Source: Nocardioides sp. YR527 (GTDB lineage Bacteria > Actinomycetota > Actinomycetes > Propionibacteriales > Nocardioidaceae). From it: DNA of 64,000 nucleotides. The stretch lies in assembly GCF_900101045.1 (NCBI RefSeq), contig NZ_FNFN01000014.1, forward strand, positions 24,887-88,886, read 5' to 3'. Of the stretch, positions 12,179 through 20,696 are shown piece after piece (the first letter of the stretch is position 1; every line of letters starts with the position of its first letter). Below the pieces are notes generated by a model. It saw only the letters and a list, made by a program, of their open reading frames with translations, did no database searches and was not told the origin of the DNA. The position numbers and the translations under genes are program-made.

Positions 12179-12912
12179 ACCTTATCCAGACCAGCCTCAG
12201 GACCCGAGCCACCGCCCACGACGGCGTCGTCGCTGCGGCGTCGCGGCGACTTGCGCCCCTTCTTCGCGGCCTGCTTCGGCGCCAGCCAGGACAGGTCGCC
12301 GGCGTGCGTGTTCGTCGCCAGGACCGAGGGACGTCCTTCGCCGTAGCGGACCACCGAGATCGAGGCCGGGTCGACGTGCAGCCGCTGGAAGAGGTCCAGG
12401 TGCATCCCGAGCGCGTCGGCCAGGATCGACTTGATCAGGTCGCCGTGGCTCACGCACAGCCAGACCGCAGCGTCCCCGTGCGCGGCCGTGACGGCGGCAT
12501 CGTGGCGGCGTACGGCCTCGACTCCCCGGGCCTGCATCGCCGCCATCGACTCGCCGCCGGGGAAGGTGACCGCGGAGGGCTGGGTCTGCACCGTCTTCCA
12601 CAGCTTGCGCCGCGCCAGCGTGGTGATCTTCTCCCCCTGCCACTCGCCGTAGTCGCACTCGGAGACGCCGTCCTCGACGACGACGGTGGGCTGCTCGGCG
12701 CGACCCTCCAGGATCGTCGACAGCGTCTGCTGGCAGCGCTCCATCGGGCTGGTGACCGCCAGCGCGAGCGGGACCGGCGCGATCCGCTCGGCCGCTCGGC
12801 TCGCCTGCTCCAGGCCGCGTTCGTCCAGCCTCACCCCGGGAAGCCGGCCGGCCAGGGTGCCGGATGCGTTCGCCGTCGTACGGCCGTGTCTCACCAGGAT
12901 CATCGTCGCCAC
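12175..12912 (-). CDS. MSMEG_4193-type histidine phosphatase/phosphomutase
   Basis: A 245-residue histidine-phosphatase-superfamily protein. The phosphate pocket begins at once with ILVRHGRTTANASGTLAGR (about residues 5-23, catalytic His in RHG), with MERCQQT (about 57) supplying the second arginine and CVSHGD (about 152) the second histidine. This subgroup always neighbours the mshC gene in actinobacteria; the substrate is unknown. It is the first gene of the operon leading to mshC. A divergent GTG start for CorA lies 56 bases away. Confidence 0.9.
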   Translation of the reverse strand: MATMILVRHGRTTANASGTLAGRLPGVRLDERGLEQASRAAERIAPVPLALAVTSPMERCQQTLSTILEGRAEQPTVVVEDGVSECDYGEWQGEKITTLARRKLWKTVQTQPSAVTFPGGESMAAMQARGVEAVRRHDAAVTAAHGDAAVWLCVSHGDLIKSILADALGMHLDLFQRLHVDPASISVVRYGEGRPSVLATNTHAGDLSWLAPKQAAKKGRKSPRRRSDDAVVGGGSGPEAGLDKV

Positions 12913-12968
12913 GGTTGGCGACCCTATCCATCCCGTGTGAACGCCTCCTCATGCCCTAACCTGACGGA

Positions 12969-13949
12969 GTGATCGTCGACAGCGCTCTCTACCGCGCCGG
13001 GGCGCGTGAGCAGACCGACTGCGCGCCCCACGACTACGCCACGCTGCGAAGCGGCGCGAAGGACGAGGGCGACTTCGTCTGGCTCGGGCTCTACCAGCCC
13101 AGCCAGTACGAGCTCGACGAGGTCGCCGAGGCCTTCGGGCTGCATCCGCTCGCCGTCGAGGACGCGCTCACCGCTCACCAGCGGCCCAAGCTGGAGCGCT
13201 ACGAGGGCGGGATGTTCCTGGTCGTCAAGACGCTCTGGTACGTGGACGCCGAGGACGCCGTCGAGACCGGTGAGGTCGCGTTCTTCATCGGCCCCGACTA
13301 CGTCATCACGGTCCGCCACGGTCGAGGCTCACGTCTCGCGCCGGCCCGCGAGCTGCTGGAGACCAGCGAGGAGCAGCTGCTCACCGAGGGCAGCTACTCG
13401 GCCGTCTACGCCGTGGTCGACTACATCGTCGACGGCTACGTACGCGTCATGGACGGCCTCACCGAGGACGTCGACGAGGTCGAGACCTCGGTCTTCTCCA
13501 ACGAGCGCACCCGGGACTCCGCCCGGATCTACCGCCTCAAGCGGGAGCTGGCCGAGGTACGCCGGGCCGTGATGCCGCTGCGGGAGCCGGTGCGCCGCTT
13601 CGCCAACGGCGAGGGGGCGATCGACCCCGACCTGCGCCCCTACTTCCGCGACGTGCTCGACCATCTCTCCTCGATCGCGGAGACCGTGGAGAACCTCGAC
13701 ACCCTGCTCTCCTCCGCGTTCGAAGCCCACCTGGCCCAGATCTCGCTGCAGCAGAACGAGGACATGCGCAAGATCTCCGCCGGTGCGGCGATGGTCGTGG
13801 TGCCCACCCTGATCGCCGGCGTCTACGGGATGAACTTCACCCACATGCCCGAGCTGGACTGGACCTTCGGCTACCCGTTCGCGCTGATCCTGATGGCCTC
13901 GGTGATGGCCGGCCTGTGGATCTTCTTCCGGAAGTCCGGCTGGTTCTGA
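12969..13949 (+). CDS. corA: CorA-type Mg/Co transporter
   Basis: A 326-residue divalent-cation channel of the CorA family in the plasma membrane. A large soluble N-terminal domain with a coiled-coil region (about residues 170-255) is followed by two C-terminal membrane helices; the first ends in the pore signature YGMNF (about residues 286-290) and the second is near 295-318. The charged tail FRKSGWF is typical. The start is GTG. No leader riboswitch is visible in the 56-base spacer. Confidence 0.95.
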   Translation: MIVDSALYRAGAREQTDCAPHDYATLRSGAKDEGDFVWLGLYQPSQYELDEVAEAFGLHPLAVEDALTAHQRPKLERYEGGMFLVVKTLWYVDAEDAVETGEVAFFIGPDYVITVRHGRGSRLAPARELLETSEEQLLTEGSYSAVYAVVDYIVDGYVRVMDGLTEDVDEVETSVFSNERTRDSARIYRLKRELAEVRRAVMPLREPVRRFANGEGAIDPDLRPYFRDVLDHLSSIAETVENLDTLLSSAFEAHLAQISLQQNEDMRKISAGAAMVVVPTLIAGVYGMNFTHMPELDWTFGYPFALILMASVMAGLWIFFRKSGWF

Positions 13950-13980
13950 CGCTCTGAGGCAGCCCTGGAGATCTCGGTCG

Positions 13981-14202
13981 CTAGCCTCTGCGCCACCAGC
14001 TTCGCGCTCGCAGCTCCGCAGCCTCGCGTGCGCACTCGCGGAGCTCGTGGGCCACGGCCTTGTACACCGTTGCCCACTGCTCGCCGGTGAGTCCGCCGAC
14101 CTGGAGGTCGCTGCTCCTCGCGTCCGTGAAGACCTGTGCGTCTTCGACGTACTTCTCGGCTTTCGCTTCGAGCCACGCTACGCGGTGCTGAGTGCTGCTC
14201 AT
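13981..14202 (-). CDS. Small hypothetical protein
   Basis: A 73-residue hydrophilic, helix-rich protein starting MSSTQHRVAWLEAKAEKYVEDA and ending in AAELRARSWWRRG; I recognise no family. The frame stays open to a TTG at 14250, which would add 16 residues (including another ATG); none of the candidate starts has a convincing ribosome site, so the start is a guess. It lies between the CorA gene (convergent, 31 bases away) and the lipoprotein gene on the same strand. Confidence 0.5.
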   Translation of the reverse strand: MSSTQHRVAWLEAKAEKYVEDAQVFTDARSSDLQVGGLTGEQWATVYKAVAHELRECAREAAELRARSWWRRG

Positions 14203-14268
14203 TGCTGCCAGCATTTCACGTTTGAGCGAGGGTGACACCCACTCGCCCAACTGTTGATCATCGGAGCT

Positions 14269-15456
14269 CTAGTCGAGCTGCTTGACCGGGCGTGCCTCGA
14301 GATGCTCCCGGTCGCACCACAGGGACAGGTCGTCGGCGAAGTCCGACTCGGCCTCCCCACCCTGCGCGTCGAGCTGCTCCCCCTGGTACCACTCGGTGAG
14401 CATCGCGGCGTCGTCGTAGGCGGCCGGCATCCGCGGACCACGGTAGCGAACCGCGACCACCTCATCCTCGCGCACCGAGATCATCCAGGCCCAGCCAGCG
14501 TCCTCGGCCGTGGCGGGCTGCCAGGCGAAGACCAGCGGGCCGCGCTTGCCCTTCGTGGTGACACAGTGCCTGCGAAGCGTCGGCGCCGAGCAGGGTTCGC
14601 GGGTCATCCACGCAGGCGGGGACGGCGCGGCGAGGACGTCGATGTCGGCATCCGGCATACCGGTGAAGTCGGGTGAGGAGCGCTGCAGCAGTCGCCCGCC
14701 GATGGCCTCGGGCCCGAACCGCTCGCGCAGCGGGGACCGGATCACACCCCGGTAGTAGCCATAGCCCCCGCGGCCACCGACATAGGCCTGGGCGATGCCG
14801 TGGTCGGTGTTGCGGACCCGCTCGTACGCGTCGGGGTCGGGCTCGCCACCCTTCCAGTCGTCCAGCTCCTCACCGAGGGCGAGGGTCGAGGAGGTCGCCT
14901 GGTAGCGGAGCCTCGGGTCCTCGACGACGGCGACCAGCTTCTCGACGCTGATCGGCATCTCGAGCTTGCGCGGGTCTCCGGTGATCGTGGGGCCGGAGTA
15001 GCCGATCGAGGCGGTCTCGCCGCCTTCGCGCACCAGCACGACCCCGACACCACCGGGGTCCTCCTCGGGTTCCTCCTCGGTCCAGCGCAGCTGCATCTCG
15101 GCGCTCTTCACGTCGGTCGGCAGGTCGACGCAGTGCTGTCCGAGCTCGCTTCGGCAGGCGTCGTCCTCGGGCCGCTGAGCCGAGACGGCGACGCTCACCA
15201 GGTCACCGTCGTACTCACCGTCGGCGCCGTAGCGGAGGTCGACCGAGACCTGCTCGGGAGGTGTCGACTCGTCCGTGTAGGACGCAGCGCGGCTGGAGGT
15301 GTCTGTCGGCAGGTGCTCGAGCGCGACCGCGGCGACGGCGCGATGGGTGATGGCACCGGGGGCGCCACCGGCGTCGACCGCCTCGCCGGAGCATCCCGAG
15401 ACGAGGCCGACCGCGACCACGACGCCGACCACGGCGGCCTTGGCGGACACGCGCAT
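14269..15456 (-). CDS. Putative lipoprotein
   Basis: A 395-residue secreted lipoprotein of unknown function. The N-terminus has a short basic start, a hydrophobic helix (about residues 8-19) and a lipobox ending LVSGC (Cys about 22). The mature part has paired cysteines (DDACRSELGQHCVD, EPCSAPTLRRHC, SLWCD) likely forming disulfides outside the cell. No known domain is recognised. Its ATG overlaps the stop of the upstream threonine ammonia-lyase gene (TGATG arrangement), suggesting coupling. Confidence 0.75.
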   Translation of the reverse strand: MRVSAKAAVVGVVVAVGLVSGCSGEAVDAGGAPGAITHRAVAAVALEHLPTDTSSRAASYTDESTPPEQVSVDLRYGADGEYDGDLVSVAVSAQRPEDDACRSELGQHCVDLPTDVKSAEMQLRWTEEEPEEDPGGVGVVLVREGGETASIGYSGPTITGDPRKLEMPISVEKLVAVVEDPRLRYQATSSTLALGEELDDWKGGEPDPDAYERVRNTDHGIAQAYVGGRGGYGYYRGVIRSPLRERFGPEAIGGRLLQRSSPDFTGMPDADIDVLAAPSPPAWMTREPCSAPTLRRHCVTTKGKRGPLVFAWQPATAEDAGWAWMISVREDEVVAVRYRGPRMPAAYDDAAMLTEWYQGEQLDAQGGEAESDFADDLSLWCDREHLEARPVKQLD

Positions 15457-16712
15457 CAGTGCAGGAAGGTGAACAGCGGCGAGTCGGGTTCGATCCGCTC
15501 GATGAGCAGGTCGCTGGCGCCCATCCGCTCCAGCAGCCCGGCCAGGCCGTCCGCGGAGTCGAGGTCGATGCCGATCAGCGCCGGCCCGTGCTCGCGGTTG
15601 GACTTCTTGACGTACTCGAAGACGACGATGTCCTCGCCGTCGGCCAGGACGTCGTCGAGGAAGCCGCGCAGCGCGCCGGGCGCCTGCGGGAACGAGACCA
15701 GGAAGTAGTGGCGCAGACCCTGGTGGATCAGGGCGCGCTCGAGCACGTCGGCGTAGCGGGAGACGTCGTTGTTGCCGCCGGAGAGGACGGCCCCGACACG
15801 CGTCGCGCCACGCAGGTCGATCTGCCCCAGGGCCGCCACCGCGAGTGCGCCGGCGGGCTCGGCGATGATCCCCTCGGTCTGGTAGAGCTCGAGCATCTCC
15901 ACGCAGATCGCGCCGACCGGCACGGAGACGAGCTCGTCGACGTACTCCTTGACGATCGGGTACGTCACCTTCCCCGCGGTCGCGACCGCGGCGCCGTCCA
16001 CGAACGTGTCGAGCGTGTCCAGCCGGACGGGTCCACCGGCCTCGATCGCAGCCGCCATCGAGGCGGCGCCCTCGGGCTCGACCCCGATGATCCGGGTCTG
16101 CGGCCAGACCTCGCGCACCCAGGTCGCCACCCCCGAGGCGAGCCCGCCGCCGCCGACCGGCAGCAGCAGCACGTCCAGCGGCTCGCCGATCTGGGAGGTC
16201 AGCTCGTAGCCGACCGTGCCCTGCCCGGCGATCGTGCGTGGGTCGTCGAAGGCGGAGACGTAGGTCGCCCCGAGCCCGCGCCCGAGCTCGTAGGCGTAGG
16301 CCGAGGCCTCGTCGTAGGTCGAGCCATGGAGGGTCAGCGTCACGTGGGAGCCGCCTTGGGCGGTGATCCGGTCACGCTTCTGCTTGGGCGTGTTGGTCGG
16401 CACCACGATGTGGCCGGGCACCCCGAGGCGGGCGCACGAGATCGCGACACCCTGGGCGTGGTTGCCGGCGCTTGCGCACACGACGCCGCGCTCGAGTTCC
16501 TCGGGCGTCAGCGAGCTCATCAGGTTGTAGGCGCCCCGGACCTTGTAGGAGCGCCCCAGCTGCAGGTCCTCCCGTTTGAGCAGGACCTCGGCGGCGTACC
16601 TCTCCGAGAGTCTGACCGAGCGCTCGACCGCCGTGCGCGTGGCGATCGTGCGCGCGGCGGCCTCCTCGATGGCAGCGGGTGTTACGGCAGGCTTCTTGCC
16701 AGACTCAGACAC
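15456..16712 (-). CDS. ilvA: Threonine ammonia-lyase
   Basis: Deaminates threonine to 2-oxobutanoate with pyridoxal phosphate, the first step towards isoleucine. In 418 residues: the PLP lysine is in SYKVRGAYN (about residue 56), the phosphate-binding glycine loop is GGGGLASG (about 185-192), and the last 80 residues form a single ACT-like regulatory domain (LRHYFLVSFPQAPGALRGFLDDVL). This matches the shorter, THD1-type form. The GTG at 16712 is preferred because the longer frame would overlap the upstream uppP gene; no clear ribosome site is visible. Confidence 0.93.
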   Translation of the reverse strand: MSESGKKPAVTPAAIEEAAARTIATRTAVERSVRLSERYAAEVLLKREDLQLGRSYKVRGAYNLMSSLTPEELERGVVCASAGNHAQGVAISCARLGVPGHIVVPTNTPKQKRDRITAQGGSHVTLTLHGSTYDEASAYAYELGRGLGATYVSAFDDPRTIAGQGTVGYELTSQIGEPLDVLLLPVGGGGLASGVATWVREVWPQTRIIGVEPEGAASMAAAIEAGGPVRLDTLDTFVDGAAVATAGKVTYPIVKEYVDELVSVPVGAICVEMLELYQTEGIIAEPAGALAVAALGQIDLRGATRVGAVLSGGNNDVSRYADVLERALIHQGLRHYFLVSFPQAPGALRGFLDDVLADGEDIVVFEYVKKSNREHGPALIGIDLDSADGLAGLLERMGASDLLIERIEPDSPLFTFLH

Positions 16713-16731
16713 ATCCGTGAGTTTGTCACGA

Positions 16732-17556
16732 TCACCACTCGGTGAGCACACCCACGCCGAGGAGCGCCAGAACCACGAGTCCGAGGACGACCCGGTAGAT
16801 CACGAACGGGGTGTAGGTGTTGTGCGAGAGGTACTTCAGCAGCCACGCGATCACCGCGTATCCGAGGACGAACGAGACGATGGTGGCGACGATCGTCGGG
16901 CCCCAGCCGTAGAGGTTGGCGCCGTGGGCGATCTCGCCCATCTCGAACAGACCGGCGCCGAAGACCGCCGGCAGCGCCAGCAGGAAGGCGTAGCGGGTCA
17001 CGGTGGCCCGCTCGTAGCCGAGCGCACGGCCCATCGAGATCGTGGCCCCCGAGCGCGAGACGCCGGGGATCAGAGCACACGCCTGGGCGAGGCCCATCAG
17101 GATCGCGTCGCGCCAGGACAGGTCGTCGAACTGCTTGCGGTTCGCGCCGATCCGGTCGGCGACGCCGAGGACGATGCCCATGACGACGAGCATGGTGCCG
17201 ACGACGTACAGGCTGCGCAGGTCGTGCTCGATGATGTCCTTCATCACGAATCCGATCACCACGATCGGGATCGAGCCGACGATGATGAACCAGCCCATCC
17301 GGGCATCGGTGTGGCTACGCAGCTCGGCGTTGAAGAGACTCTTGAACCAGGTCACGATGATGTCGCGGATGTTGCGCCACATGTAGAACACCACGGCCAG
17401 CTCGGTGCCGATCTGGATCACGGCGGTGAACGCCGCGCCGGGGTCTCCCCAGCCGAGCAGCTCGGGGAAGATGCGCAGGTGCGCGCTGGATGAGATGGGC
17501 AGGAACTCGGTGAGTGCCTGAAGAATGCCCAGTGCGATCGCCTGCAGATAATCCAC
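16732..17556 (-). CDS. uppP: Undecaprenyl-diphosphatase
   Basis: Recycles undecaprenyl diphosphate to the monophosphate lipid carrier for cell-wall synthesis, at the membrane. The 274-residue polytopic protein has the family signature GILQALTEFLPISSSAHL at residues 9-26 (catalytic Glu and Ser-rich loop) and the second catalytic loop PGVSRSGATI (about residue 160). Seven or eight hydrophobic helices are visible. The start is GTG with little ribosome-site support; the frame remains open for 11 more codons. Confidence 0.95.
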   Translation of the reverse strand: MDYLQAIALGILQALTEFLPISSSAHLRIFPELLGWGDPGAAFTAVIQIGTELAVVFYMWRNIRDIIVTWFKSLFNAELRSHTDARMGWFIIVGSIPIVVIGFVMKDIIEHDLRSLYVVGTMLVVMGIVLGVADRIGANRKQFDDLSWRDAILMGLAQACALIPGVSRSGATISMGRALGYERATVTRYAFLLALPAVFGAGLFEMGEIAHGANLYGWGPTIVATIVSFVLGYAVIAWLLKYLSHNTYTPFVIYRVVLGLVVLALLGVGVLTEW

Positions 17557-17677
17557 GGGCGCAAACTCTAAGGGGCACGTACGCCGCACCCGACCGCTGC
17601 CTCCCCGTCGGTGTGTCCGCCGTCACTGCCAGCGTGTCCGGCCGGGGCCCTGCCGCGGGCACGGATAGATTGTTCTC

Positions 17678-18628
17678 ATGCAGAGCCGACTCCTCGGAGC
17701 CACTGGGCTGCGAGTCTCGTCTCTCGCCCTGGGCACCATGACCTGGGGCAGCGTGACCGACGAGCACGAGGCCCGTGAGCAGCTGGCCGGTTTCACCGAA
17801 GCCGGCGGCACGCTGGTCGACACCGCCGCCGGCTACGGCGACGGGGCCTCCGAGGCCCTGCTCGGCTCGCTCCTCCAGGAGCGTGTCGTGGCTCGTGACG
17901 ATGTCGTCCTGGCGACCAAGGGCGGGATCACCTGGCGCGGCGGCAACCGGGGCGTGGACACCTCCCGCGGTGGCCTGCTGACCGGCCTCGACGCCTCGCT
18001 GAAGCGGCTCGGCGTCGACCACGTCGACCTGTGGCAGGTGCACGTCTGGTCCACCGAGGTGCCGCTCGAGGAGACCCTCACGGCGCTCGACATGGCGCTG
18101 AGCAGCGGCCGGGCCGCCTACGTCGGTGTCTCCAACTACAGCGGGTGGCAGACCGCCCAGGCCGCGACCTGGCAGCGGGCCGTCCCGGGTCGGGCGACGC
18201 TGGCCTCGACGCAGGTGGAGTACTCGCTGCTGGCCCGCGACGTCGAGTACGAGGTGCTGCCCGCCACCGACGCGCTGGGAATGGGCCTGCTGGCCTGGTC
18301 GCCGCTGGCCGGTGGCGTGCTGACCGGGAAGTACCGCACCGGGATCCCGACGCACTCCCGCGGCGCCGACCCGAACTTCTCGGCCCGGGTCGACGCCTTC
18401 GACGACGAGCGCTCCCGCGGGATCGTCACCGCCGTCGCCAAGGCCGCCGAAGGCCTGGAGTGGACGCCGCTGCAGGTCTCGCTGGCATGGGTGCGCGACC
18501 GGCCGGGTGTCACCGCTCCGATCCTCGGGGCACGCACCGCGGCTCAGCTCAAGGAGGCGCTGCAGGTCGCCGACCTCACGCTCCCGCCCGAGATCGCGCT
18601 CGCGCTCGACGACGTCTCCGCCGTCTGA
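17678..18628 (+). CDS. Aldo/keto reductase
   Basis: A 316-residue NADPH-type aldo/keto reductase. The catalytic tetrad is visible: Asp and Tyr in DTAAGYGDGASE (about residues 48-59), Lys in LATKGG (about 79) and His in WQVHVW (about 118). The nucleotide-binding C-terminal part is LGARTAAQLKEALQ. The substrate cannot be told from sequence. The ATG is at the start of the classic MQSRLLGATGLRVSSLALGT pattern. It is monocistronic. Confidence 0.92.
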   Translation: MQSRLLGATGLRVSSLALGTMTWGSVTDEHEAREQLAGFTEAGGTLVDTAAGYGDGASEALLGSLLQERVVARDDVVLATKGGITWRGGNRGVDTSRGGLLTGLDASLKRLGVDHVDLWQVHVWSTEVPLEETLTALDMALSSGRAAYVGVSNYSGWQTAQAATWQRAVPGRATLASTQVEYSLLARDVEYEVLPATDALGMGLLAWSPLAGGVLTGKYRTGIPTHSRGADPNFSARVDAFDDERSRGIVTAVAKAAEGLEWTPLQVSLAWVRDRPGVTAPILGARTAAQLKEALQVADLTLPPEIALALDDVSAV

Positions 18629-18713
18629 GTCTCACTGCCGAAACACCACCACGAGGGAACATCTCTTCCGGCACACTGGTTCTCCTGAGTAGTCCATCAG
18701 AAGGAGTGCTGCC

Positions 18714-18932
18714 TTGGCTCGAGCCGAACGCCGTCCGCCTCGCCCTGGGGTGATGTGGGAGTACGACAAGGTGACCTTCTCGCGTGAGTTCTCCCGCAAC
18801 ATCGTCACCAAGCTCCTCGTCGAGCGCGCCGAGCACGGCGGCTGGGAGCTCGACCGCGTCCGGATCACCGCCGACGGCACCCGCCGGGTGACGCTTCGGC
18901 GCAAGATCATCCGGCAGCGGCTCACGGTCTGA
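18714..18932 (+). CDS. DUF5703 family protein
   Basis: A 72-residue actinobacterial protein of the DUF5703 family, function unknown. The core is MWEYDKVTFSREFSRNIV followed by LLVERAEHGGWELDRVRI and a basic C-terminus (RRKIIRQRL). A TTG start is chosen because AAGGAG at 18701-18706 is seven bases upstream; starting at the internal ATG would remove the conserved proline-arginine lead-in. Confidence 0.88.
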   Translation: MARAERRPPRPGVMWEYDKVTFSREFSRNIVTKLLVERAEHGGWELDRVRITADGTRRVTLRRKIIRQRLTV

Positions 18933-18978
18933 GCGCGTCTCCGCGCCCCTCGCGCGTCCAGATATTAGGGTCCTGCGG

Positions 18979-19548
18979 GTGATCCATCTCGTACGCCACG
19001 GCGAAGCCGCCGGCGGGGCTCAGCTGCAGGGAGGGGCCGACCCCGGCCTCTCCGATCTCGGCCGCCGGCAGGTCCAGGCGCTCGCCAACCGTCTCGCGTT
19101 CCGTCCGGTCCGCCAGGTCCTGCACGGCCCGAGCCGGCGTACGACCGAGACGGCCTGCATCCTCACCGAGAACCTGGGTGCGGGGGCGGTGCCCTCCGAC
19201 CTCCTCCTCGACCGCACCCCGGTGCCGTCGCCGGAGCGTCGTGGCGACTACCCGACCCACCGCTGGGAGTGGTTCGAGGACGTTCCCGAGGACGAGGGAG
19301 ACCTCGACGGCGCCGACCTCACCGCGGCCTGGCACAGGCTCTGGTCCGAGCACCACGACGAGGAGGTCGTGCTGGTCACCCACGCGTTCGTGGTCTCCTG
19401 GTTCGTACGCGAGGTGCTCAACGCCCCGCCGGCGACCTGGATGCGGATCGGCCCGATCGGCAACGCGACCCTCACCAGCATCGGCCCCAATCTCGCCGGC
19501 GAGCCCGTCGTCGAGACGTTCAACGCCGAGGTCATCCTGCCGATCTGA
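18979..19548 (+). CDS. Histidine phosphatase family protein
   Basis: A 189-residue phosphatase of the histidine-phosphatase (phosphoglycerate-mutase-like) superfamily. The catalytic motif is LVRHGEAAGG (residues 3-12); a second His lies in LVTHAFVVSWF (about 132-142) and an Arg in GPSRRTTETA (about 50). The substrate is unknown. The start is GTG. The stop codon lies inside the first unit of a 10-bp tandem repeat (19541-19590). Confidence 0.88.
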   Translation: MIHLVRHGEAAGGAQLQGGADPGLSDLGRRQVQALANRLAFRPVRQVLHGPSRRTTETACILTENLGAGAVPSDLLLDRTPVPSPERRGDYPTHRWEWFEDVPEDEGDLDGADLTAAWHRLWSEHHDEEVVLVTHAFVVSWFVREVLNAPPATWMRIGPIGNATLTSIGPNLAGEPVVETFNAEVILPI

Positions 19549-19590
19549 GCCGATCTGGGCCGATCTGGGCCGATCTGGGCCGATCTGGAT
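19541..19590. repeat. 10-bp tandem repeat
   Basis: Five head-to-tail copies of CGATCTGGGC-like units start at 19541, 19551, 19561, 19571 and 19581 with no length variation; the first has GA for GG, which makes the stop codon of the phosphatase gene (19546-19548), and the last reads AT at its end. The block could expand or contract by slippage without touching the upstream protein. Confidence 0.9.
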
Positions 19591-19677
19591 AAGCGGCGCC
19601 CACAAGGCGCCAACAACATGGACATGTCGCCGCGACACGGCAGCTGGGGCCTGCTCGGCGCTGGCAGGATCCGCCCG

Positions 19678-20520
19678 GTGATCTCGGCACTCGATACCCT
19701 GAACCCCGCCCAGCGCGACCTCCTCGACCAGTGGCTCCCCGGAGCCGAGCTGGTCACCGACCGCAGCGCACTGCACCGCGCCGGCACCACCGCACTCGTG
19801 CTCTCCGCCGGTGAGGACCGGTTCCTGGTGAAGACCACGGCAGAAGGCGTACGCCACATCGACCGCGAGCTCGCGGCCCACCGCAGCTGGCTGGCCCCCT
19901 GGACCGACGCCGGCCGCGCACCCAGCCTCGTCGAGGCCGACCTGGACGCCCGGATCATCGTGATGACCCACCTCGACGGCGAACCGGCGAGCACGTCGAC
20001 CGCCATCCACGACCCGGAGATCTACCGTCAGGCGGGTGAGCTGCTGGCGACGTTCCACGGCCAGGCCCGCGTCGAGGACGAGGACTATGAGCCGGAGCTC
20101 GACGAGCGCGCCCTCGCCGTACTGGACGGGACGGGCCTCGAGACCGACCTCACCGAGCGTCTTCGCAACGAGATCACCTCATGGCCGACGCCGACGACGG
20201 TCCTCGTCCCCACCCACGGCGACTGGCAGCCGACCAGCTGGGTCCTCGACGCCGGCACCCTGCGCGTCATCGACTCCGGCCGCTTCGGCTTCCGGCCGGC
20301 CCTCTACGACCTCTCCCGGCTCTCCGCGCAGGACTTCGTCCGTGACGACACCTTCGAGAAGGCCTTCCTCGAGGGCTACGGCTCCGACCCCCGCGAGCCC
20401 GAGGCCTGGCACCGCCTCCAGGTACGCGACGCCATCTCCGTCGCGGCCTGGGCACACCGCACCGGCCACGCCGAGGTCGCCACCCTGAGCCAGAACACCC
20501 TCACCGCCCTCGTCCCCTGA
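19678..20520 (+). CDS. Phosphotransferase (APH-like) family protein
   Basis: A 280-residue protein of the aminoglycoside-phosphotransferase/choline-kinase-like superfamily. Seen: an ATP-loop lysine in FLVKTT (about residue 47), catalytic loop HGDWQPTSW (about 180-188) and the metal Asp in RVIDSGRFGF (about 196). The usual HGDxxxxN has Ser where Asn is expected, so activity may be altered. GTG at 19678 is chosen to give the MISALDTLNPAQRDLL start; upstream ATGs at 19618 and 19624 remain possible. The substrate is unknown; resistance cannot be claimed. Confidence 0.75.
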   Translation: MISALDTLNPAQRDLLDQWLPGAELVTDRSALHRAGTTALVLSAGEDRFLVKTTAEGVRHIDRELAAHRSWLAPWTDAGRAPSLVEADLDARIIVMTHLDGEPASTSTAIHDPEIYRQAGELLATFHGQARVEDEDYEPELDERALAVLDGTGLETDLTERLRNEITSWPTPTTVLVPTHGDWQPTSWVLDAGTLRVIDSGRFGFRPALYDLSRLSAQDFVRDDTFEKAFLEGYGSDPREPEAWHRLQVRDAISVAAWAHRTGHAEVATLSQNTLTALVP

Positions 20521-20526
20521 GCCGAC

Positions 20527-20684
20527 GCCGAGTCGGCTCATCCTGACCGCAACCCTCGCCGACTCGGCTCGTCCTGACGACTAACCCCGCCGAGTCGGCT
20601 CATCCTGACTGCGATCCCCGTCGAGTCGGCTCGTCACAACGAGCCGACTCGACGCTGGCTCCCGTCACAACGAGCCGACTCGGC
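20527..20684. repeat. 31-bp periodic repeat with terminal hairpin
   Basis: Copies of GCCGAGTCGGCTCATCCTGA-like sequence begin at 20527, 20558, 20589 and 20620, each exactly 31 bases apart: about 21 conserved bases plus about 10 variable ones. The fourth copy pairs with an inverted copy to give a perfect 15-bp stem (20620-20634 with 20639-20653, loop CACA); a further inverted arm with the same GTCACAACGA lead-in is at 20663-20684. It lies between two convergent stop codons and may work as a bidirectional terminator. Confidence 0.88.
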
Positions 20685-20696
20685 GCGAACGGTTTC

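Noticed and set aside
20527..20684. Possible CRISPR array
   Set aside because: The interval between conserved parts is only about 10 bases, repeats turn around in orientation, and there are no cas genes.
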